64,000 nt of DNA from Sphaerulina vaccinii (taxonomy: Eukaryota; Ascomycota; Dothideomycetes; Mycosphaerellales; Mycosphaerellaceae). Location of the stretch: assembly GCA_022570795.1 (NCBI GenBank), contig JAKUDP010000009.1, forward strand, positions 558,001 through 622,000, in the 5' to 3' direction. Shown in pieces: positions 25,181-34,701 of the stretch; within the stretch, counting starts at the first letter, position 1; each line of letters opens with the position of its first letter. The position numbers were made by a program, and so were the translations under genes. Under the pieces are notes generated by a model that made no database searches, had not been told where the DNA came from, and saw nothing but the letters and a program-made list of their open reading frames with translations.

Positions 25181-25652
25181 AGAGGCCATTCTCGAAGATG
25201 CATAGTGGATTGTAAGCTAATGTACTGTATAGTATGTATCATAGGCTGCATGATGACATGGAAACTTTGACAGTGGACACTTTACTCGCTTTATCGACAT
25301 TTGATAGGAGACTTCCTCGCTGACAAAGCTTGATCAGCCAGACTTCTCGACCTCAGTGAGCGATGGTTCTGCTGAAAGAAAATCTCGGCGCATTGAGCAG
25401 TGAAGCTGCATCATACCAGCCAATCAATGGAAGCGAGCGAGAAGAGAAGTACCAGTGCTTCGTACAGATGACCGGTATGTTCATATTGCTCTTATGATAC
25501 TTGCCGAAATATACCACTCGTGATAGACAGACAATACCAGTCGCCTCCTTTCCTCCTATGCAACACTCATATTCCGAACTCTATCGCATGCATATCCTCG
25601 CAATACAAACTTACCCAAGTACACTTCGTCTCCACTCATTTCCTCCCACTAC
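25181..25652. other. Convergent intergenic region
   Basis: A 472-bp gap between the 3' ends of the Prp24-like and CCCH genes. No gene is supported; it should contain both 3' UTRs. Confidence 0.45.
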
Positions 25653-27146
25653 TCAGACCTTCTCTTTCTTCTCCGCTCCTCCACCCGGCGAGCTCGTAGC
25701 AGGACGACGGATGCGACAACCAGCTCTGTTGCGCTTTGGCGAGTTGTCGACGGAACCTGGAGCGTGCTTCGACGCCATAAGACCTGTAGACTTGACACTC
25801 TCGCCAGTGCTCGGAGAGCCCTCGGCCTGGGCTGGCGAAGGAGTACGTGGCTGGTGCTTCTGGCGAGTGGAACGCTCGCGCTTCTTCATCTCGGCGATGT
25901 GAGCTTCTGGTGACTCGCCAGCTGGGACGAAGACCTTGGAGCTCTTGGAAACTGGAGTTCCGGGAGTTCCTGGAAGACTGGGGGAGGTCGCAGTGCTGGA
26001 AGGAAGAGTGGTAGAGCTCGAAGACGTTGGCTGGAGAGGCTCGAAGACGATGAGATCGCCTGGGGTGTCAGAAGGCTTGCTGACAGCTTTGGTCGGCTCC
26101 AAAGCTGGAGGAAGTGCAGCTGGAGAGTTGATCTCTGGCTTGAGGATCTGCTTCGAGCCGACGATTGCCTCTTTGACTGGAGAGACATACTTCTTCTCAA
26201 CCTTGGGCGACTCTTTCCCGCTCTCCTCATCTGCGTCCTCATCTGACGAACTCTCATCATCAGCCTCCTCATCCTTGCCCATGCTCAGCATTTCCATGGG
26301 ATTCATAGCCGGTCTAAGCACGTGTCTGGCGCCTCCAAGTCGGATGGCTGCGTTCTGCTCTTGCCACCATCTCGGCGTGTGTCTGATGCCCAGCTCCTTC
26401 AGCTTAGCCTCAGTTGGCATCTCGTGCTTGTAACGACAGCCCTGCTGCACGTACTTGCAGTCGCCAGTCATGATCCAATGAGTGCAGAAGACCTTCTTGG
26501 ATTGATCTGGCATGATGCCGGATGGTGGTGGAGTGGTATCTCTACTGCGGTAGCCGACGCGCTCTGCGGTCTCAGCGCCCGCTTCAGAGCGTAGGATGGC
26601 ATCAATGACAGCTTGAGTTGCATCAGATGACTCGATCGGATCGCTGCGACGCCATGACTTGGCAGTCTCTGAGGCCGAGTGAGGGCGTGGGGGACACGGA
26701 GCAAGGTTGCTTGTGGTAAACGAAGCATTGTTGGGATAGGCTTGACGAGCTATAGCGTCTGGGGCGAGGAACTGTCGTGTGGGTGTGCTATTCTGAGTGT
26801 GTGCTTGGAATAATTCGTTGGGAGGCTGACTGTTGCTGCGCTGCATGGCAGTAGACGAGGTTCCAGAGTCCAGCTTGAAAGTTGTACCAGTATATGGAGA
26901 TGTGCCGACATACTGCAGGCCGTAGGTGTCTTGGGGATTGAGCACACGAGGCACGTTCTGCAGCTTGACTGTGAATGGCAGCTCGTCAGCTGGAATGAGT
27001 GGAACTGGTAGACCATTGTTGCGTGTGATGAAGTACGCAAGACGTGGTTTGGCTTGCTCCTTTGCAGTTGTAGGACCGCTCCGTGGTGACTGGTAGCCGG
27101 CACCAGGGAGAAAGCCAGGCATTTGAGGGTAGGCGTGAGTGGTCAT
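25653..27146 (-). CDS. CCCH-type zinc-finger protein, probable RNA-binding regulator
   Basis: A single-exon 497-aa protein. One C3H1 finger lies near residues 215-237 with spacing C-x8-C-x6-C-x3-H (FCTHWIMTGDC ... CRYKH), followed by a conserved-looking LKELGIRHTPRWWQEQ segment. The N-terminal 190 residues hold LPVPLIPADELPF and are otherwise polar. The C-terminal half is disordered, rich in Ser, Pro, Glu and Asp, and ends in a basic segment. A single CCCH finger in this context usually binds RNA, so a role in mRNA metabolism is likely but unproven. The start ATG at 27146 is followed by a plausible protein; a 5' UTR intron cannot be excluded. Confidence 0.8.
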   Translation of the reverse strand: MTTHAYPQMPGFLPGAGYQSPRSGPTTAKEQAKPRLAYFITRNNGLPVPLIPADELPFTVKLQNVPRVLNPQDTYGLQYVGTSPYTGTTFKLDSGTSSTAMQRSNSQPPNELFQAHTQNSTPTRQFLAPDAIARQAYPNNASFTTSNLAPCPPRPHSASETAKSWRRSDPIESSDATQAVIDAILRSEAGAETAERVGYRSRDTTPPPSGIMPDQSKKVFCTHWIMTGDCKYVQQGCRYKHEMPTEAKLKELGIRHTPRWWQEQNAAIRLGGARHVLRPAMNPMEMLSMGKDEEADDESSSDEDADEESGKESPKVEKKYVSPVKEAIVGSKQILKPEINSPAALPPALEPTKAVSKPSDTPGDLIVFEPLQPTSSSSTTLPSSTATSPSLPGTPGTPVSKSSKVFVPAGESPEAHIAEMKKRERSTRQKHQPRTPSPAQAEGSPSTGESVKSTGLMASKHAPGSVDNSPKRNRAGCRIRRPATSSPGGGAEKKEKV

Positions 27147-27828
27147 GTTCTCCTTCGTGATGTCGTCGTGGCTGATTCGAGAAGCAGGAATCTACAGTGA
27201 AAGTACAAGTTTAGTCAGTGACGTTGTGGTATATGAAGATCTTGAGGGTTAGCTTGTCGTGTGATGTGATACGAGCAGAAGGTAGTCCCCATCCACTTCG
27301 CAAGGTATATGTCTTGAAGCTCCCGGTTGCAAACATGTCACCGCCCTTTGCTGCCGTGCTTCGCATTGAGGTCAAACAGACAAACGGGCCGAAACAAATC
27401 AGCTCAATGCGTGTCTGACAAGCACTAGCGGCAAACCCACTGCTTGATGGTAGCTTGCCTGTACTCACAGTCAACGGTTTTATTCAACAAAGCCAAGAGC
27501 ACTCACAGTGTGCATGAATAGGAGCATTCTTCGAAAAGAGATGGAATTGTCTGAGATGTGATGCATCGATATGCAGCTTCCCGTCGGGATGGTGCTTAAA
27601 GGCGGCGTGCTACATTTGATGCGTTACACGAAGCAACCGCAGACGGGGCGCAGGATCATTCGACACATCGCGAAGAGTCTGACGGGGTTGTGAGACCCGC
27701 AGCCGCTGGGGCGGTCTCTCCAGCTGCGTGACTGTCGTACATCCATACTTTGAGGCAGTAGGTAGTGGTCGTATACCAGTCCATATGGGTTCTCACAAGC
27801 CGTATTTGTGTTTGGTGGCTATAAGCTT
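27147..27828. other. Intergenic region between CCCH protein and carboxylesterase
   Basis: About 680 bp containing the promoter of the CCCH gene and the 3' end of the esterase, both on the minus strand. Frames here are short or are shadows of the esterase. Nothing further was seen. Confidence 0.45.
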
Positions 27829-29496
27829 TCACAGCTTCGACTTCAACCAGCCAAGCAGGCCAGGCGCCACGCCATCGTTGATTGCATCCCATACCCTGAT
27901 ACCTTCGTCCCATCGAACGTCGTCCCAGATGTCTGTGACGCCATCCGCTCGCAGTCTCACCATCTCCGTGATCTTGCTGGTATTCCAGTCTATAGTCTCG
28001 CCTTTCACAAAAGCCGCAAATGCCTCGTTCCACGGCTTCAGCACCATTTTCTCCTCTTCTGTGAGACCATCGCCATAGTCGAGTCCCCAGAACCAGATCC
28101 CCATGTCGGTGGCATGTGTTACTCCCCACTCTAGTGGAAAGGCGCCATCCATGCACTTAGCTCTCCACTCGATCCTATATCGCAAGAGATCGTGGCCAGG
28201 GATAAGGCCAGCCCTGAAGAGTGCTCTGTGAAATCCACGTTCGAGACAGTGCACCTGCATATTGGCATACAGCTTGCCAAACGCATCACTCCAGTCTTTG
28301 CATCCTTCTGGAAGAATTTTCTGCGCACCACAGGCAATCGAAGTCAAGCGTTTTACAGCCTGCTCGGGATAATCAGCGCATAGGCGTTCGTACACAGCGT
28401 CAAATGAAGGAGCAGGAGTTCTCCAAGCTTCGTAGAGGTGGTGCTCGTCTTGACATTCGCCATTCATGAGTTTTATGCCTCTAGCCTTCATGCGCTTGCC
28501 GAAGTCGCCACTGTTGATGTTGGCGATTAACTGCTTCGATACAAAGCTATCATCTGAGGTCGCTCTGAACTCCGAGAGCTTCATCTTGTCATTGGCTTCC
28601 ACAATCTCAAGTGACGTCTTCAGCCTTAGCTGATGGAGCTTCTCCTTTGCTGAAAGCGATGCAGGTATGCTGAGCTTCTCGAGCAACTCATCGAATTGCT
28701 TTTGCTGCTCTGCCACACTCTTGGGCTGAACACCTGGGCTGTTTGACCACATAACTGCACGCTTGATGATGACTGCATCATCAGGTACGAAGTAGAGCTC
28801 ATGGGCTAGTTGATGAAAAACGCTGTGACTGCCGGCTGAGTAGCCACCGATAGTTATGTTGTTCTTGTCGCCTTTGAAGGCCGCGATGTGCTGTGATGTC
28901 CACTCCAAAGCCATACGCTGGTCCCAAAAGCCGTGATTGCCACTTGATTCGCCTAGTGCTTTTGCTTCAGCCTGTAACTCTGAGCTGGTGATGAATCCAA
29001 AGGCGTTAAGACGATATGCAGGAGCCACGATGATGGCGTTGAAGGCACTTTCGCTGAGTAGTGGAGCAACATACTCGGGGCCAAAATTAGGATCACCCCA
29101 TTGTAGAAAGCCTCCGTGTATATAGAAGAAGACAGGCCACCCAGCACTTGGCGGCTGCCCAGCAGGTACATATACGTTCAGCTGTAGGCAGTTTTCATCC
29201 CACAGTGTGGCGTCAGGTGAGCTTCGCCATCCTGGTTGTGGACATATGGCAGTCTGTCTGGTGTGTTGTCCTGGGCTGGCTTTGGTGCCATATCGATAAT
29301 GCTCAGGCAGTTCCCGCGCCCGGCGGAACCTGTACTGCCCGACAGGAGGCAGTGCATAAGGTAGGCCACCGAAGTAGTGAAGTTGTGGTTTTGAATCGGC
29401 TCCCCCAGTGATTGTCGTGCCTTCGAGCCAGCCTAGTGGTCCAGCATCAAGCTTGCACGGCTGCCTGGCCTCGCCCGTAGTCGATCGGCGTGGCAT
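27829..29496 (-). CDS. Type-B carboxylesterase/lipase
   Basis: A single-exon protein of 555 aa with the alpha/beta-hydrolase type-B layout. It has an early FGGLPYALPPVGQYRFRR segment and the DENCLQLNVYVP motif. An oxyanion-hole YIHGGF follows, and the nucleophile elbow GYSAGS puts the catalytic Ser near residue 218. A WDQRMALEWTSQHIAAFKGD helix precedes the elbow, as in cholinesterase-like enzymes. There is no signal peptide, so it is probably intracellular, hydrolysing ester bonds of unknown substrates. It is transcribed in the same direction as the CCCH gene, with no evidence of functional coupling. Confidence 0.9.
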   Translation of the reverse strand: MPRRSTTGEARQPCKLDAGPLGWLEGTTITGGADSKPQLHYFGGLPYALPPVGQYRFRRARELPEHYRYGTKASPGQHTRQTAICPQPGWRSSPDATLWDENCLQLNVYVPAGQPPSAGWPVFFYIHGGFLQWGDPNFGPEYVAPLLSESAFNAIIVAPAYRLNAFGFITSSELQAEAKALGESSGNHGFWDQRMALEWTSQHIAAFKGDKNNITIGGYSAGSHSVFHQLAHELYFVPDDAVIIKRAVMWSNSPGVQPKSVAEQQKQFDELLEKLSIPASLSAKEKLHQLRLKTSLEIVEANDKMKLSEFRATSDDSFVSKQLIANINSGDFGKRMKARGIKLMNGECQDEHHLYEAWRTPAPSFDAVYERLCADYPEQAVKRLTSIACGAQKILPEGCKDWSDAFGKLYANMQVHCLERGFHRALFRAGLIPGHDLLRYRIEWRAKCMDGAFPLEWGVTHATDMGIWFWGLDYGDGLTEEEKMVLKPWNEAFAAFVKGETIDWNTSKITEMVRLRADGVTDIWDDVRWDEGIRVWDAINDGVAPGLLGWLKSKL

Positions 29497-29982
29497 GCTA
29501 TCGAGCTGTATTCAATAGCACCTTATCGTAGATGGTGCAGCACGTATATACGATGGTGTGTGTTCGTGTGGGTGATTGTTGTGAGATCTTCGTAGATTGA
29601 GGTTGACATCGTTCCACCTCTTGGCCGATTGCGGCCGGCGGGGTTTGAAGCAAGCGAGGTCGTGCCCTCGTACTCTTTTGCTCACAGAGGAATCGACGAC
29701 AATGGTGACGATGGCAGGAAGGGGCCTGAGGAGCAGGATGGGTATTAGATTACACACAACTATACAATGACTTGGCCATGCAAGCCCGCTATGCGCTTTT
29801 CAACTAGCAAACATATCAAATTCAAATGGTATCGTCGTCGGTCTGGTGCCCGGTTGTCGTGAATTCCGTTCAAGAGCGTGCTGTCCGCATCCTATGCATC
29901 GCGTGTGTCCCTCCAAAGTGATAAACGCCGAAGTCGTAATCGTGTCTCCAGCATCGCCCATAAGACGTCTCAATGTGAAGTC
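29497..29982. other. Intergenic region
   Basis: About 490 bp containing the esterase promoter and the 3' UTR of the long minus-strand gene. No gene or repeat was recognised. Confidence 0.45.
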
Positions 29983-32900
29983 TCAAGTGTTAATCATCGC
30001 TTTCCTATTCCTGCCGAAAATACTGCTCATGCCTCCACCAAGAAAACTCATCCTGCTCTTCTTCATTGAACTCGTCATGCTAGCCTTACTGGTCGCCGTT
30101 GATGCCTTACTACCCGATCTCTGTGCAAGTCGAGGGATAGAGTCAGTAGACGCTGATGGCGGAGCAGATCCTCTGAAGAAGTCAGCCAGATCTCTCGTGC
30201 CGCCAGGACCTGTGTAGTCGGCGTCACGATCCCGAGCTGAAAAATTCGAACGAGGTTTCGACATTGGTCCTGAAGCGGTTGTGGTCGTGCCATTGCTGAG
30301 AGCAGTTTGTGCAGACCTTGCAGACTGTGGACCGTCTCGACTCTGCTGCGAACCTTTCCGACCAAAACTGACTGCATCGGCGCCAAAAGTCTTGAGTCCA
30401 GAGGGTCCGTTGCCTCGTTTCATGGAAGTAGGAGAACTGGCACCATTGGAAGCAGGTCGTGTACTTGCTGGAGAAGGAGGCTCGCTGTTACGCAGAAAGT
30501 CGATCAAGCTCTCCTGCTCACGTTGCCTGCCTTTGGGCAAGGCAGTAAGCAGATCATCGTCGTCGTCATCATCGTCAAAATCGATAGCGTACGGATCCTT
30601 GTTTCGCACGCGTGTCTTCTTGAGAGAATCGCTTGGCGTAGGAAACGCTTGCTGAACTGATCTCGGCATTACCGAAGTCAGTCGCACCGGCTGCTCGCTA
30701 TATGCAGGCTGTGCGACCTCTTGTGTTGTGCTGGCGCTGTGATTGAGAAGCGCAGACCGAGAGTTGGCAGAGGTGCGATACGAGTTGTGAGAAGAGTGAG
30801 CGCTCCGTACGCTTGGCTCGTTGTTCACGTTCGGAAGGCTCGTGTTGATTTTGAGATCTGGCTGTGCCGTGTATCTCTCACCCCACCCGTTCAATTGGTC
30901 CGAATCCATTGTGGTCCTGAATGGTGCTACAGAGCGTGATATGCGGTGCTGCCTTTCATCACCAGTGGCATCGGCATATGTCGGTCCTGACCTTATGAAG
31001 TCGATCAATTCAGACGTCCCGTCTTCTGCAGTCTGTACTGGGCCTCGAGGCTGCATGTTGCTCCTGATGCGATTGTTGGCAGGCACTGGAGGGACCACGG
31101 CCGGGACTGGTGGCAGATCTTCAGCTTCGATATGTGATCTGCTCATGCTTCTCGCGCGCGATGGGCCAGGGGATTGCGCACGCGAGCTACTGCCGCTGAT
31201 GTGTGCGTCTCGCAATGCCTGCAGTGATGTCGTCGAGCGATTGCTGAGCAAAGGTCTCAGTTCCGGTTCCTTGTCCGGTCCTGTAGAGCGAATGAAGTCT
31301 GCAAAGTCACGCGTGGATTCTGTCTGAACTTGTGGCTCACGGGCCATCAGCCCACTCTTCCTATGCACACTGGTATTTCTCACGGGAGGTCGGCTGATTG
31401 ATCGTCTCTTGTCTTTGCTGCTGGTCGAAGATCGTGCTGCGCCTGCCTCCGCATCTGCTGCAGTTGCTTGTCTGGCGTTCTGGCTCCTTCCCACGCGAGC
31501 ATCATCCACTGAAGACTGTTTATTCGAGGGCGGCGCGATCTTCTCCGTGCTGCGGACAGTCTTGAGATATGGAACAGCTTCAGCGGCGGACTGTAGGTGG
31601 TTAGTCTTGGTCGCAATCCTTCGCCCGATATCACATTGACTTACTGGATCACCCCTCACGCTTTCTGGCGTAAGGGTGTACTTTACTGTGTCGCCTCCTT
31701 GCACGAACATTTCGAAGTCTTCAGGACCTCGAATGCTTGCGCTAGTCAGTGGTTGAGAAGTCTCTGGCTCCTTCAGCGAGGTCTGGCTTCTCGTAGCCAT
31801 CTTCTGCAAAGCAGGATGATCTTGAACAGGTCCGGTTGAATCTGAAACCGACGATGACTTCTTCGATGAAGGCGCCCACTGTGTTGTCTCTTTAATGGCT
31901 GCCGAGAAAGATTGCCGCCATGGTGAAGGCGTCCTATCCGATATTGGCGACACTGGTCCATTGACGATAACGAGACTGTCGGGCGCACTGATGCGGATGG
32001 GCGACTTTGGTGCGGGCGATCGCGCCTGAGTGTGGGATGACTGCGAATCATCCAGACCCAACTTCTGAGTCTGAGGTGTGTTTTTCGCGGAGAGCGACCG
32101 ACCCTTCAAGAAGGACTCAGGACTTAAGGTGGGTGCAGCATCGTCGTCCTCTTGCTGCTGCAGAAGTGGACTGGTCTTGTATGAAGATGGCGACGACACA
32201 GGTGAATCGCTGATCACGATACGAGACTGCCGACGAGGCGCAGGATTGATGAAGCTATCCCTTGCATGATACAATCCCTCTTCTGGCTCACCAGTCGTGG
32301 GCGTTGACATTGCCGTGTCCGACGTTCTTGCAACACCGACTTCATGGTGTCCATTAGATCGACTGGCTGCTGTTGGAACATCTTGCAAGGCCGCCGGAGC
32401 CTGGATCTCGTCTCGATAGGAGTCATCCCCAAGCCAAGGTCTAGTGGTAACGTCCTTGGAAGAAGCTGATCGCACCAGTACCGCTTGTGTCAAAGACATG
32501 CGCTTCGCCATTCGAGGAACATCTTCACCACCTCCGGCTAGCTGACCCATAGACCTGCGCTTGAGATTCTGCCCAGTGGGCACACTCAGGCGTTTGAGAT
32601 CTTTGAGGGTCTTATGGCTGTCCCTTTCATCGACTTCGTTCGCCCGATCCACCGCAGCTGCTGGCTCGCTGCTGTTATCCTTCTCCACGGCGCTGTCAAT
32701 CTTCTGCTCTTTCTCCTCGTCTGTCTCTCCTCTCGACAAGTATGCCGCGGAGCCTACAGCAGTGGCTGCAACAGCTGCCACAGCAGCAGAAGCCACCGCG
32801 ACAGGTGCCACGGTGCCGGACAAGCTTTTGCGCTTGGTGGTTTGGATTGTGCTTTCGGTCAGTTCGAGATTATCGTTCGCATCGTCGATGGCGGTATGGT

Positions 32901-34701
32901 CGTCCGGAACAGCGGCACGCTTCAATGCCCCCATTTCCGCAGCATTGGCTTTCTGCTCAGGTCGGGGCTGATGTGTTTCAACATCCGTAGCCTCATCCGG
33001 TGCAGCCGTTGGTACGTCTCCTTTGCTGGTCGGCGCTGGCTTAGTTGGCAGCACTGGCAGTGAAGATGAGCGAGCCCGCTGGAGCGTCTTCCGCACAGGC
33101 TGTGGGACCTCCTCAGGTACAATCTCCTCAGAAGTGGTCATATCGGCAGATGCCTGGTCAGCCTCACCTGGCGTCGGTACAGAGTGCACGTCGCTGCTTA
33201 TATCTGGGAGCGGTACCAAGCCTGCCCAGCTGCTTCTCCTTCGCCTGAGTGCTTCTACAGGTGGGAGCTCGTCAGCTGCGTCGGGATCCCTGGCCAAACC
33301 AGGTACCTCGATCTCATCGATATCCTGCTTTTCGGCTTCCATCGGCAGTGGAATGTTCGCCGCAACCACATGTTCTGGGTACTCGATCTCTTCAATATCT
33401 CGCTCCTCGTTTTCCATGGGCAAAGGAATATTCGCTGCAAGAATATACTCTGGGTACTGGATCTCTTCGTCAATTCCATCAGAGACATCCCGGTCCTCTT
33501 CCACGAGTCTAGAGGCAGGCCGTGACTCGTCCACTGACTCGGGACCACCGCCATAGCTGCTCCACCTTGGGCTCATCGCAGTACCATTGATGTTATCTTT
33601 GCTCACTCCTCGAGAAGAAAAGCCGTTCGTACGGGGTGCAGACATGGGAGAGACGACGGCATTGCTGCGCAGGGTCTTTTTCCACGTGCGCCACAGTCGC
33701 CCGGCGGTTTTATGCAGTGCTATCCGGTCCATGTCATGCTCCTCCACTGTCAGATAATCGCCGTCATCGGGTGTAACCAAGTCGGAAGCTGATCTGGTTA
33801 GACGCGGAGTACGGCTGAGACGCCGTGCACGAATATCAGCGGCCTGTGCAGCTACTTGAAGCAGCTGTTCAGCCACGTACTCCAGGACAGACGTCAGGAA
33901 TATGGCAGCTGCCCAGGATACGAGACCTGCAGAGGACGAAAAGCGATGATCCCCATTCTGAAAGAGCTCATCTTCGCGTACATATCTCTCCTCGTCATCG
34001 TCTTCCATTTCTCCCAGACGGATATATACCATGACTCGCAGACGTGTGCGTTTCCACACAAGCTCAGTGTCCCATTTCCGTTTACGCTCCGAGACACTTT
34101 GCCTCTGATTCATCTCCTCTTCCTCTTCTTCGCCACCAGCAAGCAGTTCTGACAACTCCTCTTCGGCACTCGCAATGGCTTCACTCGCGAGCCGCGATCT
34201 GAGTACTTCAGTCACAGCCGGTCTCAGTGCTGTGAGCGTCGTGGAACGCGCCTGAAGCAGTATGCTGTACAGCAATTGATCCAGGAAGCCATTCAATAGC
34301 GCAAGCGAGGCCGCAGAGAACTGCAGATCTTCCCGGGTGGGTTTCGCAGTTGTACTATCGTCTTCATCCTCGTCGTCGCTGAAGCGCCGCTTCCTCTCGC
34401 TGACTGCCTGTGTTGCGCCGAACCCTGCGACGTACGCCGGTGGAGGATACACATTCGTAGGTGTTGCAGGTTGGTGGTAGAGTGCCGAATTGGTGGAGTA
34501 GCTGGAGATGGTACTGGGACTGGGGGACATCGCTTGAGGCCGCGAGCCTTGCGAATTCATGGTCGTCATGTTGATTCCATCGCTACGATTCGACAATCGT
34601 TGTAGTTGAAGACTGGATACTCTCGACGCTGGAAGAGGAAATGCAGAGTACAATGGGCTCACTGGAGTCTCTGAACGAGGCGGGAGTGGTTCGTCTGCCA
34701 T
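29983..34701 (-). CDS. Very long Ser-rich, mostly disordered protein of unknown function
   Basis: The frame is open throughout. A likely 54-bp in-frame intron at 31591-31644 (donor gtaagt, branch actaac, acceptor ctacag) would reduce the product to 1554 aa. The N-terminus is Ser/Pro-rich, followed by RKRRFSDDEDEDD and a helical region near residues 125-190 (SAASLALLNGFLDQLL...). There is then a second helical patch. Around residue 630 an Ala/Val-rich hydrophobic run could be a membrane segment or just low complexity. The remaining 900 residues are Ser/Arg/Pro-rich with repeated LIDFLR/LADFFR-like short motifs (FADFIRSTGP, ELIDFIRSGP, SLIDFLRNSEPP, DLADFFRGSAPP). The tail is basic (KKSRMSFLGGGMSSIFGRNRK). 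The repeated hydrophobic-acidic motifs suggest docking peptides. No function is assigned. Confidence 0.82.
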   Translation of the reverse strand: MADEPLPPRSETPVSPLYSAFPLPASRVSSLQLQRLSNRSDGINMTTMNSQGSRPQAMSPSPSTISSYSTNSALYHQPATPTNVYPPPAYVAGFGATQAVSERKRRFSDDEDEDDSTTAKPTREDLQFSAASLALLNGFLDQLLYSILLQARSTTLTALRPAVTEVLRSRLASEAIASAEEELSELLAGGEEEEEEMNQRQSVSERKRKWDTELVWKRTRLRVMVYIRLGEMEDDDEERYVREDELFQNGDHRFSSSAGLVSWAAAIFLTSVLEYVAEQLLQVAAQAADIRARRLSRTPRLTRSASDLVTPDDGDYLTVEEHDMDRIALHKTAGRLWRTWKKTLRSNAVVSPMSAPRTNGFSSRGVSKDNINGTAMSPRWSSYGGGPESVDESRPASRLVEEDRDVSDGIDEEIQYPEYILAANIPLPMENEERDIEEIEYPEHVVAANIPLPMEAEKQDIDEIEVPGLARDPDAADELPPVEALRRRRSSWAGLVPLPDISSDVHSVPTPGEADQASADMTTSEEIVPEEVPQPVRKTLQRARSSSLPVLPTKPAPTSKGDVPTAAPDEATDVETHQPRPEQKANAAEMGALKRAAVPDDHTAIDDANDNLELTESTIQTTKRKSLSGTVAPVAVASAAVAAVAATAVGSAAYLSRGETDEEKEQKIDSAVEKDNSSEPAAAVDRANEVDERDSHKTLKDLKRLSVPTGQNLKRRSMGQLAGGGEDVPRMAKRMSLTQAVLVRSASSKDVTTRPWLGDDSYRDEIQAPAALQDVPTAASRSNGHHEVGVARTSDTAMSTPTTGEPEEGLYHARDSFINPAPRRQSRIVISDSPVSSPSSYKTSPLLQQQEDDDAAPTLSPESFLKGRSLSAKNTPQTQKLGLDDSQSSHTQARSPAPKSPIRISAPDSLVIVNGPVSPISDRTPSPWRQSFSAAIKETTQWAPSSKKSSSVSDSTGPVQDHPALQKMATRSQTSLKEPETSQPLTSASIRGPEDFEMFVQGGDTVKYTLTPESVRGDPVSQCDIGRRIATKTNHLQSAAEAVPYLKTVRSTEKIAPPSNKQSSVDDARVGRSQNARQATAADAEAGAARSSTSSKDKRRSISRPPVRNTSVHRKSGLMAREPQVQTESTRDFADFIRSTGPDKEPELRPLLSNRSTTSLQALRDAHISGSSSRAQSPGPSRARSMSRSHIEAEDLPPVPAVVPPVPANNRIRSNMQPRGPVQTAEDGTSELIDFIRSGPTYADATGDERQHRISRSVAPFRTTMDSDQLNGWGERYTAQPDLKINTSLPNVNNEPSVRSAHSSHNSYRTSANSRSALLNHSASTTQEVAQPAYSEQPVRLTSVMPRSVQQAFPTPSDSLKKTRVRNKDPYAIDFDDDDDDDDLLTALPKGRQREQESLIDFLRNSEPPSPASTRPASNGASSPTSMKRGNGPSGLKTFGADAVSFGRKGSQQSRDGPQSARSAQTALSNGTTTTASGPMSKPRSNFSARDRDADYTGPGGTRDLADFFRGSAPPSASTDSIPRLAQRSGSKASTATSKASMTSSMKKSRMSFLGGGMSSIFGRNRKAMINT

